Below are positions 16,302-24,392 of a DNA stretch of 64,000 nucleotides, one piece after another (positions within the stretch are counted from its first letter, which is position 1; the number at the start of each line of letters is the position of its first letter). This DNA is from Stappia sp. 28M-7 (GTDB lineage: Bacteria > Pseudomonadota > Alphaproteobacteria > Rhizobiales > Stappiaceae), in the NCBI RefSeq assembly GCF_014252955.1, contig NZ_JACMIA010000001.1:3618258-3682257 (forward strand). The letters are read 5' to 3'. The notes below the pieces were generated by a model. The model saw nothing but the letters and a program-made list of their open reading frames with translations, was not told where the DNA came from and did not search any database. The position numbers and the translations under genes are program-made.

Positions 16302-17015
16302 TCAGCGCGCCTGCGACCGGATATCCTCCAGACGCTGGATCTGCCGGCCCTGCAGGTCGAAATTCTCCGGCGCGAGCCAGGCTTCGCATGCCGTGCGCAG
16401 ATGCGGCCACTCGCTGTCGAGGATCGAGAACCAGGCCGTGTCGCGGTTGCGCCCCTTGTAGATCATCGCCTGGCGGAACGTGCCCTCGTAGGAGAAGCCG
16501 AGCCGCCCGGCGGCCCGCCGCGAGGGAGCGTTCAGCGCGTCGCATTTCCACTCGTAGCGGCGATAGCCCAACTCGTCGAACACCCGCCGCATCATCAGGT
16601 ACATCGCCTCTGTCGACTGCACGCTGCCTTGCATGAGTGGTGAGAAGTTGATGTGCCCGACCTCGATCACACCGTTCGCCGGGTCGATCCGCAGGTAGCT
16701 GGCAACGCCCAGTTCGCGCCCGTTCGCCTCATCCACCACCACATGGAACAGCGGATCCTCGCCCGTATAGGTCGCCTCGGCGAATTTCTCGAACTCCGCC
16801 TGCGTCGCGGCGGGGCTGTACCCGAGATAGGTCCAGTTGCGCCCTTCCCCATCCTCGCGATAGGCGGCGAAAAGCCCGGCGGCATGGCGTGGCTCATACG
16901 GCTCCAGACGGCAGGTCCTGCCCTGCATGGGCGTGCGCGGCGGCCGGGGACGCAGCGTCCAACCCGCAACCTCCGGCCCGATGGCCTGTCCGAATCCGTT
17001 CCGCCTCTCGATCAT
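16302..17015 (-). CDS. GNAT N-acetyltransferase, RimJ/RimL-like
   Basis: A 237-residue protein of the acetyltransferase_3 type. The core RTCRLEPYEPRHAAGLFAAY, the strand-loop VIEVGHINFSPLMQGSVQSTEAMYLMM and the closing YEWKCDALNAPSRRAAGRLGFSYEG with RNRDTAWFSILDSEWP are typical of RimJ-like enzymes. Such proteins acetylate N-termini of ribosomal proteins or small amines; the acceptor here is unknown. The first 28 residues are atypical, so a start at MQGRTCRLEP is possible. Convergent with the HlyU gene. Confidence 0.85.
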   Translation of the reverse strand: MIERRNGFGQAIGPEVAGWTLRPRPPRTPMQGRTCRLEPYEPRHAAGLFAAYREDGEGRNWTYLGYSPAATQAEFEKFAEATYTGEDPLFHVVVDEANGRELGVASYLRIDPANGVIEVGHINFSPLMQGSVQSTEAMYLMMRRVFDELGYRRYEWKCDALNAPSRRAAGRLGFSYEGTFRQAMIYKGRNRDTAWFSILDSEWPHLRTACEAWLAPENFDLQGRQIQRLEDIRSQAR

Positions 17016-17233
17016 TTCGCGCCCTCGCCGACTGCCCGTGACCGTCTGTCACTGTCCCCAGATATACCCCTCCTTCATGTGGAAGGGAGCACCGGCCGGC
17101 CGCAGTTTCAGGGCACCGGTAGGGCCCCTGCACGCGCCTGCGTCAAGGAGGCCCGATTGACGCGATGGGGCCCGCATGCTTCAAGGACCATACCTATCCC
17201 TGCCACTCATGCAGTGCGAGACCCTGAAGCGAC

Positions 17234-17806
17234 ATGTCTCAATCCCATGTCTGGAGCCTTCCCAACATCCTGACCTACGGGCGCATCCTTGCGGTACCCG
17301 CGGTCATGATCTGCTTCTATTTCCCCGGCCACGGCCCGCGCTGGGTGGCCCTTGGCATCTTCATCGTCGCTGCCATCACCGACTTCTTCGACGGCTATCT
17401 TGCCCGGGCCTGGCAGCAACAGTCCCGCCTCGGCCAGATGCTCGACCCCATCGCCGACAAGCTGCTGGTCGCCGTGTGCCTGCTGCTGCTGGCCGGACAG
17501 GGTGACATCGGCGGCTGGTCGATGATCGCGGCAGCGATCATCCTGTGCCGCGAGATCCTGGTTTCGGGCCTGCGCGAGTTTCTGGCGGACCTGCGGGTCA
17601 GCGTGCCAGTCACCAAGCTCGCCAAATGGAAGACCACGGTCCAGCTCGTTGCCATGGCCTTCCTGCTGGCCGGCCCCGCCGGCGAGGTCGTGCTGCCCGG
17701 AACGCAGCTCCTTGGCCTGATCGCCCTGTGGATCGCCGCCCTGCTGACGCTATATACCGGCTACGACTACTTCCGGGCCGGCATCGGCCACCTGGTGCGG
17801 GACTAG
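17234..17806 (+). CDS. pgsA: CDP-diacylglycerol-glycerol-3-phosphate 3-phosphatidyltransferase
   Basis: Commits CDP-diacylglycerol to phosphatidylglycerol and cardiolipin synthesis at the inner membrane. 190 residues with four or more membrane segments. The full CDP-alcohol phosphatidyltransferase signature is present: D50-x2-D53-G-x2-A57-R58, then G67-x3-D71-x3-D75. The order uvrC...pgsA-moaD-moaE is common in Hyphomicrobiales. Here an HlyU gene and a reversed acetyltransferase gene separate uvrC from pgsA. Confidence 0.95.
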   Translation: MSQSHVWSLPNILTYGRILAVPAVMICFYFPGHGPRWVALGIFIVAAITDFFDGYLARAWQQQSRLGQMLDPIADKLLVAVCLLLLAGQGDIGGWSMIAAAIILCREILVSGLREFLADLRVSVPVTKLAKWKTTVQLVAMAFLLAGPAGEVVLPGTQLLGLIALWIAALLTLYTGYDYFRAGIGHLVRD

Positions 17807-17837
17807 GATACGAACCGCCGCAAGGACGGAGACGAGA

Positions 17838-18089
17838 ATGCAGCTGCGCTACTTCGCCTGGGTCCGCGAGCGGATCGGCAAGGACGCCGAGACCGTGGAC
17901 CTGCCCGGCGACATCACCACCGTCGCCGGCCTGCTCGACTGGCTGGCCTCCCGCGACGAAGGCTATGCCGGCGCCTTCGCGGACCGCGAGATCATCCGCG
18001 TTGCCCTCGACCAGGAGCATGCCGAGCATGATGCACCGCTGGCGGGCGTGCGCGAGGCAGCCTTCTTTCCGCCGATGACCGGCGGCTGA
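17838..18089 (+). CDS. moaD: Molybdopterin synthase sulfur-carrier subunit
   Basis: An 83-residue ubiquitin-like protein ending in the obligatory Gly-Gly (PPMTGG), whose C-terminal thiocarboxylate donates sulfur to cyclic pyranopterin phosphate. RYFAWVRERIGKDAETVDLP is the typical N-terminal beta-grasp strand pair. It sits 31 nt after pgsA and 7 nt before its partner moaE. AAGGACGGAGACGAG just upstream supplies the ribosome-binding site. Confidence 0.95.
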   Translation: MQLRYFAWVRERIGKDAETVDLPGDITTVAGLLDWLASRDEGYAGAFADREIIRVALDQEHAEHDAPLAGVREAAFFPPMTGG

Positions 18090-18096
18090 GCCTGCC

Positions 18097-18591
18097 ATGA
18101 CCGCTACGTCGAGCCCGTCCTCTGATGGCCTGCCGCCGGTCGAGGTCCGCATCCAGAGCGGCGACTTCGACGTGGCTGCCGAGATCGAGCAGCTTCGGCA
18201 GGCCAACCCGAATATTGGCGCCGTCGTCACCTTCACGGGCCTTTGCCGCGACGAGGGCGGGCGCCTTGCCGCGCTCGAACTCGAGCACTATCCCGGCATG
18301 GCCGAGGCGGAGATCACCCGCATCGCCCAACAGGCCTGCGCGCGCTGGCCGCTCGACGGGCTGACCGCGATCCACCGCCACGGCAAGATCGAGCCGGGCG
18401 GCAACATCGTTCTTGTGGTCGCCGCCTCCCGCCACCGCCGCGCCGCCTTCGAGGCGGCCGAGTTCCTGATGGACTATCTCAAGACCCGTGCGCCCTTCTG
18501 GAAGAAAGAGCACCTGAAAGACGGCAGCAGCGGCAACTGGGTGGACGCCCGCGACAGCGACACGCGCGACGCCGACCGCTGGAAGGCTTGA
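18097..18591 (+). CDS. moaE: Molybdopterin synthase catalytic subunit
   Basis: A 164-residue large subunit of molybdopterin synthase, partner of MoaD. Landmarks: GAVVTFTGLCRD, LELEHYPGM, IHRHGKIEPGG and the catalytic Lys segment APFWKKEHL. The first 14 residues are Ser/Pro-rich and extra relative to short homologues. Transcribed directly after moaD with a 7-nt gap. No other moco genes are in the window. Confidence 0.95.
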   Translation: MTATSSPSSDGLPPVEVRIQSGDFDVAAEIEQLRQANPNIGAVVTFTGLCRDEGGRLAALELEHYPGMAEAEITRIAQQACARWPLDGLTAIHRHGKIEPGGNIVLVVAASRHRRAAFEAAEFLMDYLKTRAPFWKKEHLKDGSSGNWVDARDSDTRDADRWKA

Positions 18592-18696
18592 CCTGCCGCC
18601 CATAAGGGAGGAAGTCTTGCCTATTCGTGGCAGACACGCCCCCCCTCCCAAACAGGCGCGCCCCGGATTGCCCCGGGGTCTGCGACCGGACCGCTC

Positions 18697-19932
18697 ATGA
18701 ACACCACAGCTACGCCCGTCGAGGTGATCGACGGCCCGCGCCACGGCCTTGGCTTCACGGAATTTGTCGTGATCGTCGCCGCACTGATGGCGCTGAACGC
18801 CCTCGCCATCGACGTCATGCTCCCCGCGCTCGGCGATATCGGCCGTGCCTTCGCCATCTCAGATCCCAACGAACGCCAGAAGATCGTCATCGTCTATCTG
18901 ATCGGCTTCGGCTCCGCACAGCTCGTCTGCGGTCCTTTGTCGGACCGCTTCGGCCGGCGCCCCGTCCTGCTCGGCGGGCTCACCCTTTATGCCCTCGCCG
19001 GGCTTCTCAGCGTCTTCGCCCCGAACATGGAGCAGATGCTGCTTGCCCGTCTGCTGCAGGGCATCGGATGCGCCGCCCCGCGCGTGGTGGCGCTGTCGGC
19101 CGTGCGCGACTGCTATTCCGGCCCGCGCATGGGCAAGGTCATGTCGCTGGTCATGATGGTGTTCATGAGCGTGCCTGTGATCGCACCGTCCATCGGACAG
19201 TTGATCCTCTTCGTCGCGCCCTGGCGGGCCATCTTCCTGATGCTCACCTTCGGCGGCTTCGCCATGCTCGGCTGGTGCCTGCTGCGGCTGCGCGAGACGC
19301 TTCCCGTGGAGGAGCGCCGGCCGCTTTCCGTCGGCACCGTACTCGGCGCCTATCGCACCACGCTCGCCACCCGCACCACCTTCGGCTACATGTTGGCGAC
19401 GACGCTGATCTTCGGCGCACTGTTCTCCTTCATCGCCTCTGCTCAGCAGGTCTATGTCGACCTGTTCGGCCTCGGCGCCGCCTTCCCGCTCGTCTTCGCG
19501 ATGATGGGACTGGCGCTCGCGGCCTCGTCCTTCCTCAGCGCCTCGCTGGTGGAGCGCATCGGCCTGCGCCCGCTGTCGCACTGGGCGCTGGTCGCCTACG
19601 CGCTGCTCAACATCGTGCAGGTGGTCGCCGCGCTGACCTTCGGCTCGAACTTCTATGTCTTCACCGGCCTTCTGGTGCTTGGCGTCTTCTCCTTCGGGCT
19701 GATCGGTCCGAGCTTCAATGCCATCGCGATGGAGCCGCTCGGCCATATCGCCGGCGCCGCATCCGCCATGCTCGGCTTCGTCACCACCAGCGGCGGGGCG
19801 GCGCTCGGCTTCCTGGTCTCCAGCCGCTTCGACGGGTCGGTGCTGCCGCTCACTCTCGGCTTCGCCTGCTTCGCCCTGTCGGGTCTTGCTGTCGTCGCCT
19901 GGACCGAGCGCGGACGGATGTTCACCGTCTAG
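18697..19932 (+). CDS. Bcr/CflA family multidrug efflux MFS transporter
   Basis: A 411-residue inner-membrane drug/H+ antiporter with 12 predicted segments. It has the MFS motif A variant GPLSDRFGRRPVLLGG after TM2 (about residue 69), the early DVMLPALGDIGRAF typical of Bcr/CflA pumps, and SVVPVIAPSIGQL-like motif C as VPVIAPSIGQLIL. The ATG at 18697 is followed by a short polar N-terminus before TM1. It stands alone after moaE, before a bidirectional terminator. Substrate unknown. Confidence 0.92.
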   Translation: MNTTATPVEVIDGPRHGLGFTEFVVIVAALMALNALAIDVMLPALGDIGRAFAISDPNERQKIVIVYLIGFGSAQLVCGPLSDRFGRRPVLLGGLTLYALAGLLSVFAPNMEQMLLARLLQGIGCAAPRVVALSAVRDCYSGPRMGKVMSLVMMVFMSVPVIAPSIGQLILFVAPWRAIFLMLTFGGFAMLGWCLLRLRETLPVEERRPLSVGTVLGAYRTTLATRTTFGYMLATTLIFGALFSFIASAQQVYVDLFGLGAAFPLVFAMMGLALAASSFLSASLVERIGLRPLSHWALVAYALLNIVQVVAALTFGSNFYVFTGLLVLGVFSFGLIGPSFNAIAMEPLGHIAGAASAMLGFVTTSGGAALGFLVSSRFDGSVLPLTLGFACFALSGLAVVAWTERGRMFTV

Positions 19933-19960
19933 AGGCGCAAGATCCGGTTCCGAAACGCAA

Positions 19961-19984
19961 AAGGGCGGCCAAACGGCCGCCCTT
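19961..19984. terminator. Bidirectional terminator between efflux gene and ilvE
   Basis: Perfect 10-bp stem AAGGGCGGCC / GGCCGCCCTT with an AAAC loop between convergent genes. Read on the minus strand the stem is followed by TTGCGTTTC, so it serves ilvE at least as well as the efflux gene. Confidence 0.85.
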
Positions 19985-20015
19985 CGCATATTCCGCGGTG
20001 AGATCCGAGGGGATC

Positions 20016-20918
20016 TCAGCCGGCAGCGGCGATCTTCGCCGCGGCCTTCGGCTGCACCTCGACGTGATAGTCTTCCATCAAGGTCTTGGTGATCGCATCG
20101 ACGGTGAACGTGTACGGACCGACCTCGGAAACCGGGGTCACTTCCGCCGCCGTGCCGGTGAGGAAGCAGGCCTCGAAGCCCTCCATCTCGTCCGGCAGGA
20201 TCGCCCGCTCGATCACCTCGAAGCCGCGCCGCTTGGCCAGGTCGATGACCGTGCGGCGGGTGATACCGTCGAGGAAGCAATCCGGCTTCGGCGTGTGGAT
20301 CTTGCCGTCCTTCACGAAGAAGACGTTGGCACCGGTCGCCTCGGCGACCTGGCCGCGCCAGTCGAGCATCAGGGCATCGGCATAGCCCTTGCGCTCGGCC
20401 TCGTGCTTGGAGATCGTGCAGATCATGTAGAGGCCGGCCGCCTTGGAGCGCGAGGGGGCCGTCATCGGGTCCGGACGGCGATAGGCCGCCATGTCGAGAC
20501 GGATGCCCTTCAGCCGCTCTTCCGGCTTGAAGTAGCTCGGCCACTCCCAGGCGGCAATCGCCAGGTGAATGGTGTTGGACTGGGCCGACACGCCCATCAT
20601 CTCGCTGCCGCGCCAGGCCACCGGACGGACGTAAGCGTCGACCAGGTTGCCCTTGGCCAGCAGTTCGCGCGTCGCCTGGTTGATGGTTTCGGCGCTGTAG
20701 GGAATCTCGAAACCGAGAATACGGGCCGACTCGTGCAGGCGCTCGGTGTGCTCGCCGAGCTTGAACACCTCGCCGCCATAGGCGCGCTCGCCCTCGAAGA
20801 CACTGCTGGCATAGTGCAGGCCGTGGCTCAGTACGTGGAGCTTGGCCTCGGCCCAGGGCACGAACACGCCATCATACCAGATGTGGCCTTCGCGTTGGTC
20901 AAAGGGCAGCTGCGCCAT
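20016..20918 (-). CDS. ilvE: Branched-chain amino acid aminotransferase
   Basis: A 300-residue fold-type IV PLP enzyme that transaminates the keto acids of Val, Leu and Ile. Typical features: IWYDGVFVPWAEAKLHVLSHGLHYASSVFEGERAY at the N-terminus, the PLP-Lys region PSRSKAAGLYM, and GQVAEATGANVFFVKDG followed by LDGITRRTVIDLA. ATG 20918 has GGGAG 8 nt upstream and is preferred over 20942. Divergent from the MarR/two-component operon. Confidence 0.95.
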   Translation of the reverse strand: MAQLPFDQREGHIWYDGVFVPWAEAKLHVLSHGLHYASSVFEGERAYGGEVFKLGEHTERLHESARILGFEIPYSAETINQATRELLAKGNLVDAYVRPVAWRGSEMMGVSAQSNTIHLAIAAWEWPSYFKPEERLKGIRLDMAAYRRPDPMTAPSRSKAAGLYMICTISKHEAERKGYADALMLDWRGQVAEATGANVFFVKDGKIHTPKPDCFLDGITRRTVIDLAKRRGFEVIERAILPDEMEGFEACFLTGTAAEVTPVSEVGPYTFTVDAITKTLMEDYHVEVQPKAAAKIAAAG

Positions 20919-21225
20919 ATGAACTACTCCCGAAACAGGCAACGGGCTCGATCCCGTTTGCGTTTGAATGAGATACCGGTCCGGCCGGCACCGTCAGGAC
21001 TGCAATGTGGTTCCGTCTCGCGGCTTTGCGCGGCTCGTCAACTGTTTGTATGGTGACGGGCCGCTTGGCGCCTGAACACGCACGACACCGGAGTCGCACG
21101 CCTAGCCCGGAAAGCCGCGTTCTGCAACGCCTACGGACAACATCTACCATGCTTGAAGGGCGATGACGTACGATCGTTTCGCTGCAGACTGGATACGTGT
21201 AACAATCGGTCGGAAATAAGTCAAT
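20919..21225. promoter_or_regulatory. 307-bp divergent promoter region (ilvE / MarR operon)
   Basis: Gene-free. It should carry promoters for ilvE (minus) and for the MarR/response-regulator/kinase operon (plus). I see no convincing -35/-10 pair and no long palindrome. The stretch just before the MarR gene (about 21160-21225) is less GC-rich than its surroundings. Confidence 0.4.
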
Positions 21226-21753
21226 ATGGCTGACGTAAATTTCTCGCAGGGCGCGAAACAGGGCCAGTCGGCCACCTCGGCGGAGATCCCCATCGACCTC
21301 ATCGAGCTGCTGTTCTTCGCCTATCGCGACTTCACCGCGGATCCGGATGCGGCACTTGCCGAATTCGGTTTCGGGCGGGCCCATCACCGCGTGCTGCACT
21401 TTGTCAGCCGCAATCCGGGCCTGCGCGTCACCGACCTGCTGGCGATTCTCAAGATCACCAAGCAGAGCCTTGCCCGGGTACTGAAACAGCTGGTGGAGGA
21501 GGGCTATATCCTGCAGGAACCTGGCCCCCAGGACCGCCGCGAACGACTGCTCTTTCCGACAGTCGAGGGAGAGCAGCTGGCGGCTCGCCTCACCGACCTG
21601 CAGTCCCGCCGCATCCGCCGGGCGCTCGGTGCCATGCCGGCCGAGAGCCACGATATCGCCCGCCAGTTCCTGTACCATATGATCGATCCGGATCAGCGCG
21701 GCGACGTTGCCCGCCTGATTGACCGGCCGGCCCAGACGAGGGTGAGCCCGTGA
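21226..21753 (+). CDS. petP: MarR family regulator, PetP-like
   Basis: A 175-residue winged-helix protein. Helix-turn-helix: LRVTDLLAILKITKQSLARVLKQLVEEGYI (about residues 66-95), then the wing DRRERLLFPTVEG. It overlaps the GTG start of an OmpR-type regulator (GTGA). In Rhodobacter capsulatus a MarR-type PetP and a response regulator PetR lie together and influence cytochrome bc1 genes; the arrangement here matches, and petABC lies 24 kb away. The symbol rests on that gene order, not on a search. Confidence 0.78.
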   Translation: MADVNFSQGAKQGQSATSAEIPIDLIELLFFAYRDFTADPDAALAEFGFGRAHHRVLHFVSRNPGLRVTDLLAILKITKQSLARVLKQLVEEGYILQEPGPQDRRERLLFPTVEGEQLAARLTDLQSRRIRRALGAMPAESHDIARQFLYHMIDPDQRGDVARLIDRPAQTRVSP

Positions 21754-22490
21754 CGACCGACAGCATCGAGACCCAGGCCACCACCGGGACGCCGCCGGCC
21801 GCAAATCTGCAGGACGATGCGCCGCACCTGTTGCTGGTGGACGACGACACCCGCATCCGCACCCTGCTGAAGCGCTTCCTGACCGAACACGGCTTCCGCA
21901 TCACGGTGGCCGCCTCGGCAGCCGAGGCGCGCCGGCGCCTGAACGGGCTGGCCTTCGATCTGCTGGTGGTCGACGTCATGATGCCGGGCGAGAGCGGGCT
22001 GGAACTCGCCGCCGACCTGCACGCCCGTTCCGACGTGCCGATCCTGATGCTGACGGCCCGCTCCGACGCCGCCGACCGGATCGCCGGACTGGAAGCGGGC
22101 GCCGACGACTATCTGGTCAAGCCGTTCGAGCCGCGCGAGCTGCTGCTGCGCATCCGTGCGATCCTGCGCCGGCGCTCCACTCCGGAAGTTCCCGAGCCGA
22201 CCGATATCCGCTTCGGGCCTTACGTTTTCGATGCCGCGCGCCGGGAGCTTCGCCGCGGGGACGAGGTGATCCGCCTGACCGATCGGGAGAAGGAGATCCT
22301 GACGCTCTTCACCGAAAAGCCCAACGAGACCGTGCCGCGCACCGAAATCGTCGGCGACGACAGCGGCCTTGGCGAACGCACCGTCGATGTGCAGATCAAC
22401 CGGTTGCGGCGCAAGATCGAGACGGATCCCGGCAACCCGCTCTATCTGCAGACCGTGCGCGGCATCGGTTACCGGCTCGTATGCGACTGA
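21750..22490 (+). CDS. petR: OmpR-family response regulator, PetR-like
   Basis: A 246-residue DNA-binding response regulator. The receiver domain (about 25-140) has the acidic pocket D31-D32-D33, phosphoacceptor D75 in LLVVDVMMPG, T102 and K124 in YLVKPF. The winged-helix C-domain ends with ERTVDVQINRLRRKIE and TVRGIGYRL. A 24-residue Thr/Ala-rich leader precedes the receiver. GTG start within the MarR stop; its own stop overlaps the kinase gene by 10 nt, so all three are coupled. Confidence 0.85.
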   Translation: MTTDSIETQATTGTPPAANLQDDAPHLLLVDDDTRIRTLLKRFLTEHGFRITVAASAAEARRRLNGLAFDLLVVDVMMPGESGLELAADLHARSDVPILMLTARSDAADRIAGLEAGADDYLVKPFEPRELLLRIRAILRRRSTPEVPEPTDIRFGPYVFDAARRELRRGDEVIRLTDREKEILTLFTEKPNETVPRTEIVGDDSGLGERTVDVQINRLRRKIETDPGNPLYLQTVRGIGYRLVCD

Positions 22491-23908
22491 GCACACCGTT
22501 TCGCGGCGCCCTCGCCCGCCTTGGCGCCTTGCCTCTTCCGGCGGGCCTGCGGCGGATCGGCGAATTGCTGGCAGCTCCTTACCGCGCCCTGGCCGGCGCG
22601 CTGTACCGGCGCATGCCGAAAGGCCTTTTCACCCGCACGCTGCTGATCATCATCACCCCACTGGTGGTCATGCAGGCCGTGCTCGCCTTCGTCTTCATGG
22701 AGCGGCACTACAATCTCGTCACCCAGCGGCTTTCGGATGCGGTCGTGCGCGACATTGCGATGATCGTGCGACTGACCGAGGCCAGCCGCAGCGAGGAGGA
22801 GTTCCAGAAGATCACAGAGATGGCGCGTGCCGACGTCGGGCTTGCCATCACCTTGTTGCCGCCCGAACCGTTGCCGCCACCGCGCCCCAAACCCTTTTTC
22901 GACATCCTCGACCGCTATCTGTCGCAGCAGGTCGCGTCCCGGATCGGCAAGCCGTTCTGGATCGACACCGTCGGCCGCTCCAGCTTCGTCGAGCTGCGTA
23001 TCAAGCTGGAAAACAACGTGCTGCGGGTCATCGCGCGTCGCAGCCAGACCTACGCGTCCAATTCGCATCTCTTCATCGTGTGGATGGTATCGACCTCGCT
23101 CGTCCTGGTGATCCTGGCCATGCTTTTCCTGCGCAACCAGACCCGCCCGGTGGAACGGCTGGCCAATGCGGCGGAGAGCTTCGGCAAGGGGCGGCCGATC
23201 GAGGATTTCCGCCCCAGTGGCGCGCGAGAGGTGCGCCGCGCCGCCCAGGCCTTCATTGAAATGCGGCGGCGGATCGAGCGCCAGATCGAGCAGCGCACGG
23301 CGATGCTGGCCGGCGTCAGCCACGACCTCAGAACCATCCTGACGCGCTTTCGGCTGCAGCTCGCGCTCTTCCCCGACAGCGAGGAAGTGCGCGCCCTACA
23401 GCGCGACGTCGACGAGATGAAGACGATGCTGGAGGACTACCTCGCCTTCGCCCGCGGCGAGGGAGACGAGCAGGCCCACCCCACCGATATCGGCCTGCTG
23501 TTCGAGGAATTGGAGGCGGAAGCCGAGATTCTCGGCGCCTCGGTGTCCTCGCACCTTCAAGGCCCTGCCGAGGTGACCTTGCGGCCAAGCGCCTTCAAGC
23601 GGGCGCTGACCAACCTGGTCACCAATGCGGCCCGGCATGGCAGCCGGCTCACCATCGAGGGGCGCAATGCAGATGGCTGGCTGACGATCACCATCGACGA
23701 CGACGGCCCCGGCATCCCGGCCGAGGAGCTGGAAAACGTGTTCCGCCCCTTCTACCAGCTCGATCAGGCGCGCAACCGCGACAGCGGCGGCAGCGGCCTC
23801 GGGCTTGCCATCGCCCGCGACATTGCCCGCGCCCATGGCGGGGACATCGTGCTCGGCGACAGCGAAACGCTGGGCGGCTTGCGCGCCCGCGTCCGCATCC
23901 CGGTCTAG
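22481..23908 (+). CDS. Membrane sensor histidine kinase (EnvZ-like) with atypical H-box
   Basis: A 475-residue kinase, presumed partner of the coupled response regulator. TM1 about 50-70, a periplasmic domain to about 200, TM2 about 205-225, then HAMP, HisKA and HATPase. The H-box reads SHDLRTILTR with H281; the usual Pro at H+5 is Ile286. N-box LTNLVTNAARHG, G1 DDDGPGIP and G2 GGSGLGLAIARDIARAHGG are intact, so autophosphorylation is expected. A proline-rich segment (PPEPLPPPRPKP) lies in the sensor domain. Confidence 0.9.
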   Translation: MRLSTPFRGALARLGALPLPAGLRRIGELLAAPYRALAGALYRRMPKGLFTRTLLIIITPLVVMQAVLAFVFMERHYNLVTQRLSDAVVRDIAMIVRLTEASRSEEEFQKITEMARADVGLAITLLPPEPLPPPRPKPFFDILDRYLSQQVASRIGKPFWIDTVGRSSFVELRIKLENNVLRVIARRSQTYASNSHLFIVWMVSTSLVLVILAMLFLRNQTRPVERLANAAESFGKGRPIEDFRPSGAREVRRAAQAFIEMRRRIERQIEQRTAMLAGVSHDLRTILTRFRLQLALFPDSEEVRALQRDVDEMKTMLEDYLAFARGEGDEQAHPTDIGLLFEELEAEAEILGASVSSHLQGPAEVTLRPSAFKRALTNLVTNAARHGSRLTIEGRNADGWLTITIDDDGPGIPAEELENVFRPFYQLDQARNRDSGGSGLGLAIARDIARAHGGDIVLGDSETLGGLRARVRIPV

Positions 23909-23923
23909 GTCGCGGACGCGGGC
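23885..23923. terminator. 12-bp perfect inverted repeat spanning the kinase stop codon
   Basis: Arms GCCCGCGTCCGC (23885-23896) and GCGGACGCGGGC (23912-23923) are exact inverted copies with a 15-nt loop that contains the kinase stop TAG. It lies between convergent genes (the csaA stop is at 23930). Probably a shared terminator; no T-run is evident. Confidence 0.5.
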
Positions 23924-23929
23924 ACGTCC

Positions 23930-24292
23930 TTAGTACAGACGGCCGCCGAGCGGCACGTCCTTGTCGGGCACCAGCAGCACGACCTCGCCATCCGCATCCG
24001 GAACACCGAGCGTCAGGACTTCCGACATCATCGGTCCGATCTGGCGCGGCGGAAAGTTGACGACCGCCATCACCTGGCGACCGACCAGCTCTTCCGGCGT
24101 GTAGTGGCGGGTGATCTGGGCGCTGGACTTCTTGAGGCCGATCTCGGCGCCGAAATCGATCATCAGCTTGATCGCCGGCTTGCGCGCCTCGGGAAAGGGC
24201 GCGGCCTCGACAATACGGCCGACGCGGATGTCGACCTTGAGGAATTCATCAAAGGAAATGGCCGGCGAAGCGGCCGCATGGTCTTTCGTCAT
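23930..24292 (-). CDS. csaA: CsaA-type tRNA-binding protein
   Basis: A 120-residue OB-fold protein of the CsaA/tRNA_bind family, described as chaperone-like and able to bind tRNA. Seen: FDEFLKVDIRVGRIVEAAPFPEARKPAIKL, IDFG.EIGLKKSSAQITRHY and GRQVMAVVNFPPRQIGPMMSEVLTLG, which cover the whole single-domain fold. Normal length. Convergent with the kinase gene, downstream of a TetR regulator on the same strand but separated from it by a hairpin. Confidence 0.93.
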   Translation of the reverse strand: MTKDHAAASPAISFDEFLKVDIRVGRIVEAAPFPEARKPAIKLMIDFGAEIGLKKSSAQITRHYTPEELVGRQVMAVVNFPPRQIGPMMSEVLTLGVPDADGEVVLLVPDKDVPLGGRLY

Positions 24293-24334
24293 GGTGGATA
24301 ATGTCCTGGACGACAGTAGGCGGGAACGTGAAAG

Positions 24335-24362
24335 CCCGCGCGGACCTTTCGGTCGGCGCGGG
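24335..24362 (-). terminator. Hairpin after the TetR gene, probable terminator
   Basis: CCCGCGC-g-GACC, loop TTTC, GGTC-g-GCGCGGG: 11 pairs with one G-G mismatch. About 30 nt beyond the TetR stop (24393) on the minus strand, followed there by CTTTCACGTT. Confidence 0.6.
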
Positions 24363-24392
24363 AGGGGCGCGGCGCTCCCGCTACCTTAGTCG

